Assembly (NCBI GenBank): GCA_030018415.1
Contig: JASEGC010000002.1
Coordinates: forward strand, 46,821-110,820
Reading direction: 5' to 3'
Origin: Candidatus Aenigmatarchaeota archaeon
GTDB taxonomy: Archaea; Aenigmatarchaeota; Aenigmatarchaeia; CG10238-14
DNA length: 64,000 nt
Under the pieces are notes generated by a model that worked only from the letters and a program-made list of their open reading frames with translations, was not told the origin of the DNA and ran no database searches. Positions 29,452 to 39,351 of the stretch are shown one piece after another (position 1 is the first letter of the stretch; every line of letters starts with the position of its first letter). Position numbers and translations under genes: made by a program.

Positions 29452-29655
29452 TCATACATACTTTCTCAACACTTTCTTTAACCATCCACCAATTCGAGTT
29501 TCGGCAATCCATCTACCGAGTCTATAACTGATGGATGCATGAATTTCATTCAGTTCCTTTCTCAAATCTTCGATCTCACTATTCTTTGCCTTAATCTGGA
29601 GTTTTAAAATCTCGATTTCTTCTCTCAATTCTTCTTTAGTTTCTTTTTTTGCCAA
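29452..29655 (-). CDS. Short coiled-coil protein with SYRxGxxIxxTRIGxxxKK tail
   Basis: MAKKETKEELREEIEILKLQIKAKNSEIEDLRKELNEIHASISYRLGRWIAETRIGGWLKKVLRKYV; tail matches the C-terminus of the 63168..63995 rSAM. Confidence 0.7.
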   Translation of the reverse strand: MAKKETKEELREEIEILKLQIKAKNSEIEDLRKELNEIHASISYRLGRWIAETRIGGWLKKVLRKYV

Positions 29656-29666
29656 AAAATCACCAT

Positions 29667-30746
29667 TTATCTAAATTTTTTCAATTCAGTCCTTATCTTT
29701 CTATTCTCGATTATTTGACTAAGATTACATTTTGAACAAAAATCTGGAAGTTTGTTTTTTGCCAACAACTTTCTCATGTTCTCGAAAAAATCTCCGAACC
29801 ATATCTCTTCTAAACTTTTTTCTATTATACTTTCTCCGCCATCAAACATGCAACATGGGCCAACTTCTCCCCAAGGTCTTATTATCATACTATACCATGG
29901 TTGATAGCAAGGAGTTAATAAGAAGTTCTCTTTCCCTCCCTCTTTTTTTACGACTTCTTGCATCTTGTTTACATTCTCGATAAATTTCATCTCAAGTTTA
30001 TCAACGTTCGTCTCACAGTTATGTTTGTAAGCGACCTCTGTGGCCTCTTTCAAGTATCTTAGTAAAAGTTTTTCATGTTTTTTCTCTAAGAGCAATTCTT
30101 TCCCGGCTCCTGTTTTTTCAGCAAGTAATACGATAGGCTCCACAAGCAAATTTTTACAACCAAAAGAATAAATAAATTCAAACGTCTCTGGGAGCAAATG
30201 TATGTTCTTGTTGCAAAGGACCATATGAATGCTCAATTTTGGTTTTTCGGAATCGGAAGTGTTTTTCATAATCTGAAGAGTTTTTATCGCTTTAGTTGCT
30301 CTCTCAAAAGAACCCCTTCCTCTGAGGTAATCGTTTATTTCTTTGTTGGGAGCATCTAAACTGATAACTATTTCATCCCATCCTATTGTGATTAAGTTCT
30401 TTATGATCTTTTCATTCAACAGTGTTCCATTTGTTATCAACCTGCCTCTCATTTCGTGGTTTTTTATACTTTCCATGATCGTTAAGATGTCTCTCCTCAT
30501 TGTTGGCTCTCCCCCGCCTGTTATCTCAATTTCTTTTACATCCAAATCATAAGCCTCTTCTATTATCTCTCTGTATTTTTTCTCTGAGATTTCATCTAAG
30601 TTGAGATTCCCTGAATCAAAATCCCTCAACCAGCAGAATTTGCATTTGAGATTACATCTGTTAGTCGGATTGAGTTGAAGTTTGAAGGGTCCTACTTTTT
30701 CACCTTTTGACCAAAGGAATATTTTTTTGGCTATCTCTTTTTCCAT
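29667..30746 (-). CDS. Radical SAM/SPASM protein
   Basis: PTNRCNLKCKFCWLRD; TGGGEPTMR; TPCYQPWYSMIIRPWGEVGPCCMF...SLEEIWFGDFF...CSKCNL. Confidence 0.92.
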   Translation of the reverse strand: MEKEIAKKIFLWSKGEKVGPFKLQLNPTNRCNLKCKFCWLRDFDSGNLNLDEISEKKYREIIEEAYDLDVKEIEITGGGEPTMRRDILTIMESIKNHEMRGRLITNGTLLNEKIIKNLITIGWDEIVISLDAPNKEINDYLRGRGSFERATKAIKTLQIMKNTSDSEKPKLSIHMVLCNKNIHLLPETFEFIYSFGCKNLLVEPIVLLAEKTGAGKELLLEKKHEKLLLRYLKEATEVAYKHNCETNVDKLEMKFIENVNKMQEVVKKEGGKENFLLTPCYQPWYSMIIRPWGEVGPCCMFDGGESIIEKSLEEIWFGDFFENMRKLLAKNKLPDFCSKCNLSQIIENRKIRTELKKFR

Positions 30747-30747
30747 A

Positions 30748-31857
30748 TCATTTCAGCCTCTCAATTAACTCAAACCTGATTCTTCTATTCTCTAAAAATT
30801 CGTTAGAGCCGCACTTAGAACAAAAATCTTGAGGTTTTCCATGCATCAGTATCTTTCTTGCATGGTTAAAATACTCTCCAAACCATATCTCCTTTAAAGT
30901 TTTATTGTGGATATTATCTCCATGATCTCCAAACAAACGACATGAACCAACAATACCGTTTGCCCTGATAGTTATGAGATAGAAGGGTTCGAAACAAAAA
31001 GTATGAACGAATTCATTTTTATGTTCGATTTTTTCAAGCTCAGAAAAAACTAAATCTTCCATCTTTTCCATTTCTGTAGAATCCTCCATAACTTCTTCTT
31101 CAAGGTAATTTTCAAGGTTCGTTCTTATCCCATGTTTATTAGCAATCTTCAAGGCTTTCTTTATGTATTTTTGTGAATCTTTTCTTTGTTCTTCATTTAA
31201 CGACCATTTCTTTTCTTTATCTGAGTAAAGGATTATAGTTTGAGTGTTCAGGATTTTTCCATCTAATTCGTTCAAGAGCTCGACTATCTCAGGAAACATG
31301 AAGTAATTCTTGCTTTGAATGACAGTGTTGAAACCTATCACTGGTTTATCTTTTCTCAATTCTTCCTTCAATTCGTTAATTTTTTTTATGTTTTTTACAG
31401 CTCTTTTGAAAGCACCTTTTGTATTAACTATGAAATCGTGCTCTTCAGCACTAGGAGCATTTATACTAACCCTGAAAGTATCCCATCCACATTTAACGAT
31501 CTCTCTAAAATGCTTTTCTGTACCCAATGTCCCGTTCGTTATTATGTCACCAACCATTCCATATTTTTTAATCTCCTTCATAATTTTTATAGTAATACCA
31601 GTTCTCACAAGTGGCTCACCACCTCCAGAAATTAACCAATCCTTGACTCCAAGCATAGCAGCCTCTCTCACGATGGATAATAATTTTTTTTCTGAAAGTT
31701 CATTCTTCCTGTCAATCCAACCAAGTCTTTCATGCGATCGTTGCCAGCAGAATCTACATTTAAGGTTACATCTGTTCGTAGGATCCAAATGAATACTGAT
31801 AGGACCTTGGGGATTTCCTTTACTCCATTCTATGAGTCTTTTAATTATCTCTTCCAT
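30748..31857 (-). CDS. Radical SAM/SPASM protein
   Basis: PTNRCNLKCRFCWQR; SGGGEPLVR; FCFEPFYLITIRANGIVGSCRLF...TLKEIWFGEYF...CSKCGS. Confidence 0.92.
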   Translation of the reverse strand: MEEIIKRLIEWSKGNPQGPISIHLDPTNRCNLKCRFCWQRSHERLGWIDRKNELSEKKLLSIVREAAMLGVKDWLISGGGEPLVRTGITIKIMKEIKKYGMVGDIITNGTLGTEKHFREIVKCGWDTFRVSINAPSAEEHDFIVNTKGAFKRAVKNIKKINELKEELRKDKPVIGFNTVIQSKNYFMFPEIVELLNELDGKILNTQTIILYSDKEKKWSLNEEQRKDSQKYIKKALKIANKHGIRTNLENYLEEEVMEDSTEMEKMEDLVFSELEKIEHKNEFVHTFCFEPFYLITIRANGIVGSCRLFGDHGDNIHNKTLKEIWFGEYFNHARKILMHGKPQDFCSKCGSNEFLENRRIRFELIERLK

Positions 31858-31864
31858 ACTAACA

Positions 31865-32953
31865 CTAAATCATGAACCTAAACTTTTCAAGTTCATTTCG
31901 TATTAGTTTATTCTCAACTACTAAAGTTACACAACATTTTTTGCAGTGTTCAGGAAGTTTTCCATCCAATATCTGTCTTCTTCTCAGGTTGAAGTATTCG
32001 CCGAACCAAATTTCTTCCAAACTTTTTTCTCTAACATTCTCATTGCTTTCTTCATCGAAAAAACCGCAAGGACAAACTCTTCCATCAACCCTTATGCCCA
32101 TCCTCAACCAAGGTTCATAACATGGTAAAGAGGGAAATTTTGCTCGTTCATTTTCAATATCTCTTTTCAACATTTCTTTCATCCTTCCTGTCTTCTCTAC
32201 AAGCTCAGATCCGATGAAATCACTCAGGTTATTCTTTATGCCATACTTATCCGTAATCTCCTTACCTTCTATTGCAATTTTCTCAAACTCTTTCAGGTCT
32301 TTCTTTCTCAACTTCATTTTCTTTCCTATCTCTGAGTAAACGGTTATAGGCTCGACAAAAAAGTAATGAACGTTTAAACTATGGGCAAGATTTACAATAT
32401 TAACAATATCCTTGTAATTTTCTCTTACCAAAACTGTACCAATCTCTATAAGTGGTTTTTCTTTTTTCAGTTTCTTTTTCCACTCATTGAATAGGATTAT
32501 GTTCTTCAAACTTTTTCCAAATGAACCTTTTACATTGACTAGAGAATCGTGAATTTCTGCATTTGATCCATGTAAGCTTATTTTTACATGATCAAACCCT
32601 ATTCGTACCAATTCTTTAATCATTCTTTCATTGAACAATGTCCCATTCGTGCAAATGTATCCAAACATTCCTTTTGACTTTATCTCTTTCATTATAGCAA
32701 AAGTATCTTTTCTGAGCAGTGGCTCACCACCCCCTATGACTCTTACTTCTTTAACATGTATTTCAGAAGCTTCCTTAAGGATTTCCTTGTATTTTTCAAA
32801 ACTCAATTCCTCAGAGTTTATGTTATTCTTTTCTTGTCTCCAACAAAACAGACAATCCAAGTTACATCTTAGAGTTGGACTCAACTCTATACTTAATGGG
32901 TAATTTTTCTCTCCTTTAGCCCATCTCAACAATCTTCTGATTTTTTCGTCCAT
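31865..32953 (-). CDS. Radical SAM/SPASM protein
   Basis: PTLRCNLDCLFCWRQ; IGGGEPLLR; LPCYEPWLRMGIRVDGRVCPCGFF...SLEEIWFGEYF...CKKCCV. Confidence 0.92.
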   Translation of the reverse strand: MDEKIRRLLRWAKGEKNYPLSIELSPTLRCNLDCLFCWRQEKNNINSEELSFEKYKEILKEASEIHVKEVRVIGGGEPLLRKDTFAIMKEIKSKGMFGYICTNGTLFNERMIKELVRIGFDHVKISLHGSNAEIHDSLVNVKGSFGKSLKNIILFNEWKKKLKKEKPLIEIGTVLVRENYKDIVNIVNLAHSLNVHYFFVEPITVYSEIGKKMKLRKKDLKEFEKIAIEGKEITDKYGIKNNLSDFIGSELVEKTGRMKEMLKRDIENERAKFPSLPCYEPWLRMGIRVDGRVCPCGFFDEESNENVREKSLEEIWFGEYFNLRRRQILDGKLPEHCKKCCVTLVVENKLIRNELEKFRFMI

Positions 32954-33262
32954 CTCTCAATTCATCTCTTGATATTCAATTATTTTTGATATAATTTCTA
33001 ACTTTTTTCCCATCAAATTTTGTACCAGAGTGTGTACACAGCCATGAATTAAAATAAATCATGTCTTTTTGATATTTTCATGATTTGATCTTCATAATAT
33101 ACTTCTTAAATCTATAACATTTATACCGTTGTATTCATCATACAACACGCTAGACAACATACAGGAGCGTGCCATCATTTGAATATATCTCATCTTCACA
33201 AATAGCAGTCTTGTTATTTATCGACTGCTTCCATAAATTCAGTCTTACATTCACTTCCCATT

Positions 33263-33800
33263 TCACATAGCTCTGACCCAAACAAACAAAGTTTCATCAT
33301 ATTGCTTACAATGATCAATTAGCAGGAAGTTATCCCAATAATCGTAAATGCCCCTTTCATAAAGAATCCATTCGGGACCTCTATGAGTTCCCAAATGTTT
33401 ATTTACAACGGTTATGGGGTAGTTTAGATCCAAGACCAAATCTATAAGTTTTTCTGTATTATCCACACATTATTCTGGAAATCCGAGGAAAAAACTTCGT
33501 GATGCCTAACATCCCTGCAAATAAAAAAGTTATCGTAAAATTTCTTTGTAAATAAGTACGTAAACAACCATAACAAAACTCCAAATATAGAAGTCGTTAA
33601 TCTTAAGGCGAAAAAAGAGTAACCAAGAAAGAAAAAAGATAATGTCACAGCATAGGGAAAAATTAGACTGTGACGTGGATGTGGAGAAACTATATATGGA
33701 TTGAAAATATATTTCTCAAAACCTAAGAACACGGGCCGCCTAATTCCGTGATCGAATTCATCTTGATTTGGTGGAGGAAAGTCTAAAATCCTAAAAAACC
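33263..33800 (-). pseudogene. Decayed GT39-like membrane glycosyltransferase
   Basis: DFPPPNQDEFDHGIRRPVFLGFEKYIFNPYIVSPHPRHSLIFPYAVTLSFFFLGYSFFALRLTTSIFGVLLWLFTYLFTKKFYD (33442-33770), then a separate C-terminal-like fragment (33263-33466); stops and frame breaks between and upstream. Confidence 0.65.
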
Positions 33801-33829
33801 AAAAAAATTACGAAGACTGACATGAAGAA

Positions 33830-34951
33830 TTAAAACATGGAAGTCCCTTTTTCGAAAAAATGATAATTATTTTTCATTATCTCGAACTCTTCTCTAATTT
33901 TGATATTCTCAGCTACTTGTCCAGCATTACAAACAAGACAAAATCCTGAAAATTTTTTCTTGGTCATATTTTCTCTAATGTCATTGAAGAATTTGCCAAA
34001 CCAGATTTCTCTTAGACTTTTATCTTTAACATTCTCTTCTTTTGAATCAAACAAACAACAAGGTTGAGCAGAACCATCGACTTTTATAACTAGATGCCAC
34101 CATGGCTCAAAGCATAAAGAAGAGGCAAAACCATCATAAGCAGAGGAAGATTGTTTTAGGAATTTGAGGTGTCGTGGTTTCATCATTAATTCATCAAATA
34201 TGAAATTCTGAATGTTTGTGATAATACCAAGTTCATTCGCGAGTCTTTCAATTCTGCGAACAGAATCCCTTAATTCTTTTGTCTCACTCTTTCTCAAGCT
34301 TAATTTCATACCAATAGAAGAATGTACTGTCATGGGCTCGAAACTAATCATCTCACAACCTAATGAATGAGCCAACTTAACGATTCCATCTAACACATTA
34401 TAATTTTTTCTACTGACAACAACGTTGAATTTTGTTGACGGTTTTTTCTTCTTGAAAGATTTTTTCACCCTGTTCAAAATCTTTATGTTCTGAACGATTT
34501 TTTCAAAAGACCCTTTTCCTCTCAGATAATCGTTTATTTCAGGATTAGGACCGTCTATGCTGAAAGTAACCCTATCCCAGCCGATCTTCACCAAAAGTTT
34601 AATTACATCTTCATCGAATAGAGTGCCATTAGTAGTTATATTGCCGGGTTTTCCAAAATCTTTTATAATCCTCATTATTTTCAAAGTAGCTTCTTTTCTT
34701 ACTAAAGGCTCTCCACCGCCAGTGATTTCAAACTCCTTAACTCCAAAATCTAAAGCCTCTTTCACAACAGATATGAGTTTATCATCAGAAAGTTCGTAAC
34801 TTGAGTCGATACTCTTGAATTTTTTTGACCTTTGCCAACAAGTCAGACATTTTAGATTACATTTATCAGTTGGGTTAATGTCTATTAAGTAAGGGGGGGC
34901 TTTACCGCCCATTGCCCATTCACTTAACCTTCTTATTTTCTCTTCAAACAT
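33830..34951 (-). CDS. Radical SAM/SPASM protein
   Basis: PTDKCNLKCLTCWQR; TGGGEPLVR; LCFEPWWHLVIKVDGSAQPCCLF...SLREIWFGKFF...CLVCNA. Confidence 0.92.
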   Translation of the reverse strand: MFEEKIRRLSEWAMGGKAPPYLIDINPTDKCNLKCLTCWQRSKKFKSIDSSYELSDDKLISVVKEALDFGVKEFEITGGGEPLVRKEATLKIMRIIKDFGKPGNITTNGTLFDEDVIKLLVKIGWDRVTFSIDGPNPEINDYLRGKGSFEKIVQNIKILNRVKKSFKKKKPSTKFNVVVSRKNYNVLDGIVKLAHSLGCEMISFEPMTVHSSIGMKLSLRKSETKELRDSVRRIERLANELGIITNIQNFIFDELMMKPRHLKFLKQSSSAYDGFASSLCFEPWWHLVIKVDGSAQPCCLFDSKEENVKDKSLREIWFGKFFNDIRENMTKKKFSGFCLVCNAGQVAENIKIREEFEIMKNNYHFFEKGTSMF

Positions 34952-34952
34952 T

Positions 34953-36110
34953 CTATCTAACCATTTTCAATATCTCTCTTTGGCAAGCTCTTTTTTGAGT
35001 CATATGACTTGGATTACACTGTGCACAAAAATCAGGAACTTTACCATTCATCAGTTTTTCTCTCAAATCTTCGAAATACTCTCCATTCCAAACTTCTTTC
35101 AAACTTTTATTCCTTATATTATCTCCACCAGTAACTGGAACATCACATGAAGTGGTTCTTCCATCACATTTTATTGTCATGTGGAAGAATGGCTTGTAAC
35201 AGCTGGTAGAAAGAAACTTCCTCTTAAATCCTTTTAACTTCATCTTTTTTGCTCTTTCCACATCTTCTTTAACAACTTCATGCATCCTACTCGTTTTCTC
35301 GATCAATTCTGGTTGAAGATTCTTGTCTAGACCACTGAAATTGTTTTTTAGCCCGATTTTTTCGGCTATATGACAAGCTTTTTCAAGAAACTTTGGAAAC
35401 TCTCTTATGTGCTTATCTTTTAATTTTAACTTTTCTCCAAGTTCTGAATAAACTATTAGGGGATCGACAAAAAGATAGTTTGCGTTCAATAACTTAGCGA
35501 ACTTTACCATCTCTGGTAAAAACCTGTAGTTTTTAACACTAAGGACAAAGTTTATATTGATTTCAGGTTTATCCGATATATTCTTTCTTTTTAATTCGTT
35601 GAAAATCTTTACAGTCTTCACAACTCTTTCAAAAGTTCCAGGACAGTTTGTCAAAAAACCATGAACCTTAGCAAAAGGAGCATGAATGCTGAAATGTACC
35701 CTATCCCACCCGATTCTAATAGTTTCTTCTATATGCCTTCTTTTCCACAAAGTTCCGTTCGTCGTAATTATGCCGAGTGCACCATATTCTTTTATCGATT
35801 CCATCACGGACAAAGTAACGTCTGGAAGGAACATAGGTTCTCCTCCCCCGCATACGTGCCATTCCCTCACATCGAGGTCTTTTGCTTCTTCAATTATACT
35901 CAGCCACTTCTTTTTCTGTATTTCCACTTTCTCAGAATATTCGTTTATTCTCTCATAACTTGGGTCAGATCGTCTAGAACACATCAAGCAACTTAAGTTG
36001 CATCTTCTGTGTAATTCTAAATCTATCTTGAAAGGAGGTTGCTTCTTACCTTTAAACCAATTTAAAATTCTTCTATACATCTCTCTTTCATGCTCATCCA
36101 TGCTTAACAC
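34953..36110 (-). CDS. Radical SAM/SPASM protein
   Basis: HRRCNLSCLMCSRR; CGGGEPMFL; TSCYKPFFHMTIKCDGRTTSCDVP...SLKEVWNGEYF...CAQCNP. Confidence 0.9.
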   Translation of the reverse strand: MLSMDEHEREMYRRILNWFKGKKQPPFKIDLELHRRCNLSCLMCSRRSDPSYERINEYSEKVEIQKKKWLSIIEEAKDLDVREWHVCGGGEPMFLPDVTLSVMESIKEYGALGIITTNGTLWKRRHIEETIRIGWDRVHFSIHAPFAKVHGFLTNCPGTFERVVKTVKIFNELKRKNISDKPEININFVLSVKNYRFLPEMVKFAKLLNANYLFVDPLIVYSELGEKLKLKDKHIREFPKFLEKACHIAEKIGLKNNFSGLDKNLQPELIEKTSRMHEVVKEDVERAKKMKLKGFKRKFLSTSCYKPFFHMTIKCDGRTTSCDVPVTGGDNIRNKSLKEVWNGEYFEDLREKLMNGKVPDFCAQCNPSHMTQKRACQREILKMVR

Positions 36111-37215
36111 TTTCCATCAAGATTTTTCTCATTTTCCTCATGTTCACGACATTACCTGCAGCACATGTATAACAATAAGAAGGCATGTTCTTGTTCATCA
36201 TCAGATTCCTAAAGTTATCGAAGTAGTTCCCGAACCATATGTCTTTTAAACTCTTTTCAATTATAGAATCGCAATTTGAGTCAAAATCGCATAACCTGCA
36301 GGGTGCAACTCTTCCGCTCACCCTAATCTCAAGACTTAACCATGGCTCGTAGCAAGGAGAATTAAGGGTTGATACTTCTTCTTTTACATCTTTCTTCAAT
36401 ATTTCGTCCATTTCGTCTTTTTTAACCAATCGAGGCTCAAATAGATTTTTCACGTTTGTGTTTACCTGGAGTTTTTTAGCAAATGATAGAGCTTTTTTTG
36501 CATGTTTCTTGACTTCATTTCTTTCCTTTTCATTCAATTTCAATTTCCTACCTTCTTCAGACCATACACTTAAAGGTTCAAAATTAACGCCAAAACATCC
36601 AATCTTATGCCCAAGGATTATCATGTCTGAGAGTTTGTTGTAATTATTATTCGTCAGTACGGCATGGAAGCTATATCTTGGCTTATCAGTCTTAAACTTC
36701 TCCTTCCAATGATTAAATCTTTTCATAGTCCATACTAATTTTTTAAACGAGCCTTTCACTTGAGTTAAATAATCATGTGTTTCTGCATCTGGCCCATCTA
36801 TACTGAAAAGTATCTCATCCCAACCAATTTGTACCAATCTTTTTATCATTTGATCGGAAAAGAGTGTTCCATTAGTTGTTATACAACCATACATTCCATA
36901 CTCCTTTATCGTCTTTACCATTCTAAGGATAAGATTGGACTTTACCATCGGTTCCCAACCTCCTGCAATCTGCCATTCTAATACTCCTAACTTCTCAGCT
37001 TCATGTATGATTTCCAAGATTCTTTCTTCCGATAGCATTTTATCATATTGACAACTCGATAATCGTTTTTCAGACATCGTCCAACAGAACCTACATTTAA
37101 GGTTACAAGAATTAGTCGGCTCTATATCTATTCTTACAGGTCCCATTTTTTTGCCTTTAATCCAGGCTAAAAGTCTCCTTATCTTTTCTCTTTCTATCTC
37201 ATCTCTTGTTGCCAT
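36094..37215 (-). CDS. Radical SAM/SPASM protein (GGWEP variant)
   Basis: PTNSCNLKCRFCWTM; IAGGWEPMVK; SPCYEPWLSLEIRVSGRVAPCRLC...SLKDIWFGNYF...CYTCAA. Confidence 0.9.
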   Translation of the reverse strand: MATRDEIEREKIRRLLAWIKGKKMGPVRIDIEPTNSCNLKCRFCWTMSEKRLSSCQYDKMLSEERILEIIHEAEKLGVLEWQIAGGWEPMVKSNLILRMVKTIKEYGMYGCITTNGTLFSDQMIKRLVQIGWDEILFSIDGPDAETHDYLTQVKGSFKKLVWTMKRFNHWKEKFKTDKPRYSFHAVLTNNNYNKLSDMIILGHKIGCFGVNFEPLSVWSEEGRKLKLNEKERNEVKKHAKKALSFAKKLQVNTNVKNLFEPRLVKKDEMDEILKKDVKEEVSTLNSPCYEPWLSLEIRVSGRVAPCRLCDFDSNCDSIIEKSLKDIWFGNYFDNFRNLMMNKNMPSYCYTCAAGNVVNMRKMRKILMESVKHG

Positions 37216-38278
37216 ATTTCATCAATCCCTGTCTCAACCTTCTATTCTCTTCAAAAACAGGAACACAACAATTCTTACAGTAATGGAATAAATTCTTAGA
37301 AATAAGTCTTTTCCTAATTCCATTGAAGTATTTTCCAAACCAGATTTCCTCGATTGTTTTCTGCTTTACATTCTCTCCATTTCCACCGAAAACACTACAT
37401 TGACCAACACTACCATTTGGCATTATAATCATGTTGTACCACGGCTCAAAACACGGCAAAGAAAGGAATGGGTTTTTTATATCCCTCGTCACTTCATCAA
37501 TCAAATCGTCCATTTCATTGGCTTTTTTTGCCTCTTCTTTCATGAACTCATTAAGGTTTGTGTGAATTCCATATTCTTTTGAGTTTTTAATTGCTCTTTT
37601 TATATGTCCTGGTAATTCATCAAGTTGATCTTCATTCAATCTCATCTCTTCCCCGAACTTTGAAAAAACAGTCATCGGTTGAAAAGAAACGGCTCCACAT
37701 CCCAAATCATGAGCAAGGTCTATCATTCGACCAAGCTTATCATAGTTTTTGTTGCTAATAACAACATTCAGTCTTAGAAAAGGTTTTTTCTTTTTCAACC
37801 TTTTCTTCCAGAAATTAAACTTTTCTACAGCTTTAGTTGCTTTTTCGAAAGACCCTTTTCCTCTCAGATAATCGTTTATTTCAGGATTAGGACCGTCTAT
37901 GCTGAAAGTAACGTTATCGATTTTTCCAATCATTTGTTTAATTGTTCTTTCATCGAATAATGTTCCGTTTGTTATCAAGAGCGTATTCATACCAGATCGA
38001 GAAGTTTCTGTTATGAGATCAAGAACAAGATCCTTTCTCATCATGGGTTCGCCACTTCCAGGAATTCTAATCTCTTTCACTCCTATTCTTCCTGCATCCT
38101 GCACTATTTCCATCCATTTTTCATCTGAAAGCTCGTCATCGTAATCTATTTTTGCACTTCTTTGCCAACAAGAAAGACATTTTAAGTTGCATCTGTTGGT
38201 AATATTCAGTTCCATGGTTAAAGGAAACGCTCTTCCTCCCTTCATCCAAGTGAGTAATCTCTCTATTTTTTTTTCCAT
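37199..38278 (-). CDS. Radical SAM/SPASM protein (GSGEP variant)
   Basis: ITNRCNLKCLSCWQR; IPGSGEPMMR; LPCFEPWYNMIIMPNGSVGQCSVF...TIEEIWFGKYF...CKNCCV. Confidence 0.92.
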   Translation of the reverse strand: MEKKIERLLTWMKGGRAFPLTMELNITNRCNLKCLSCWQRSAKIDYDDELSDEKWMEIVQDAGRIGVKEIRIPGSGEPMMRKDLVLDLITETSRSGMNTLLITNGTLFDERTIKQMIGKIDNVTFSIDGPNPEINDYLRGKGSFEKATKAVEKFNFWKKRLKKKKPFLRLNVVISNKNYDKLGRMIDLAHDLGCGAVSFQPMTVFSKFGEEMRLNEDQLDELPGHIKRAIKNSKEYGIHTNLNEFMKEEAKKANEMDDLIDEVTRDIKNPFLSLPCFEPWYNMIIMPNGSVGQCSVFGGNGENVKQKTIEEIWFGKYFNGIRKRLISKNLFHYCKNCCVPVFEENRRLRQGLMKYGNKR

Positions 38279-39351
38279 TTTTCACCAATTATTCTCCTTA
38301 AATTTCTGTTTTCATCAGTTAAAGGTAAGCAACAACGTGAACATTCCTCAGACAAGTTTTTCTCAAGCATTCTTTTCCTCATTTCATCAAATTCTTTTCC
38401 GAGCCAGATTTTTTCCAAACTTTTATTCCTCATGTTTTCTTCGAGAGAAGAAATGTTACAGCATGGCATCACATTACCAACAGCATCGATATTCATAGTA
38501 TACCAGGGTAGAAAGCAAGGAATGTAGTTTTTATCTTCGACCTTTTCTTTTGGTAGAATAATTTCATCCATCCTGTTTGATTTTGTTATCAACTCTTGAC
38601 CTATTATTTCATTTATGTTCGTAGATAAATTCAGTTTTGTAGAAATTTCTTTTGCTTTCCACAGGTATTTCTTAACTTCATCTAGGTCTTCATTCAAAAT
38701 TCTCAATTTTCTTGAATATTCTGTGAACTCTATCATTGGGAGAATGTAGACATGATTACAACTCAAAGAAGAAGCAAGTTTAATTATATCGGGCAATTCG
38801 TTGTAGTTTTTGTTGCATAGAACTGTGTTAATTTCAATCGTAGGTTTTTTTGTTCTCAAATTTTTCTTCGCTTTGTTCAACTTCTTAATCGTATTAACGA
38901 GCGTCTTAAAAGTTCCACGCTTATTCCTTAAAAAATCATGGGTTGCTTGCATACCATCCAAACTGAACCTTATAAGATCCCATCCTATCTTGACTAAATT
39001 CATTATAGCCTCTTTATCGAGGAGTGTGCCATTTGATACTATGGAGCCAGTCATACCATATTCTTTGATTCTTCTCATAACCTCCAACAAGACATTCTTT
39101 CTGACGAATGGTTCTCCTCCCAAGATTCCAACTATTTCAACATCGTTCTCACCACAATAATCAATGACACTAAGAATTTCCACCCTAGTCAGTTCTTTCT
39201 TGTATCTACTTTCATTCAGAAGTGGAAAGTTACAGAATCTACATTTAAGGTTACATCTCTCTGTGATGAAAAAATCAACTTTATATGGGTTTCTAGGTCT
39301 CCCATTCAACCATGATTCAACTCTTCTTGCTATTTCCTTAATTTCTACCAT
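38263..39351 (-). CDS. Radical SAM/SPASM protein
   Basis: ITERCNLKCRFCNFP; GILGGEPFVR; IPCFLPWYTMNIDAVGNVMPCCNI...SLEKIWLGKEF...CSRCCL. Confidence 0.92.
   Translation of the reverse strand: MVEIKEIARRVESWLNGRPRNPYKVDFFITERCNLKCRFCNFPLLNESRYKKELTRVEILSVIDYCGENDVEIVGILGGEPFVRKNVLLEVMRRIKEYGMTGSIVSNGTLLDKEAIMNLVKIGWDLIRFSLDGMQATHDFLRNKRGTFKTLVNTIKKLNKAKKNLRTKKPTIEINTVLCNKNYNELPDIIKLASSLSCNHVYILPMIEFTEYSRKLRILNEDLDEVKKYLWKAKEISTKLNLSTNINEIIGQELITKSNRMDEIILPKEKVEDKNYIPCFLPWYTMNIDAVGNVMPCCNISSLEENMRNKSLEKIWLGKEFDEMRKRMLEKNLSEECSRCCLPLTDENRNLRRIIGEKWKKK

Noticed and set aside
31315-31792. Overlapping plus-strand ORFs (106 aa, 157 aa)
   Set aside because: Antisense to a clear radical SAM gene (30748..31857); same pattern recurs opposite other array members.
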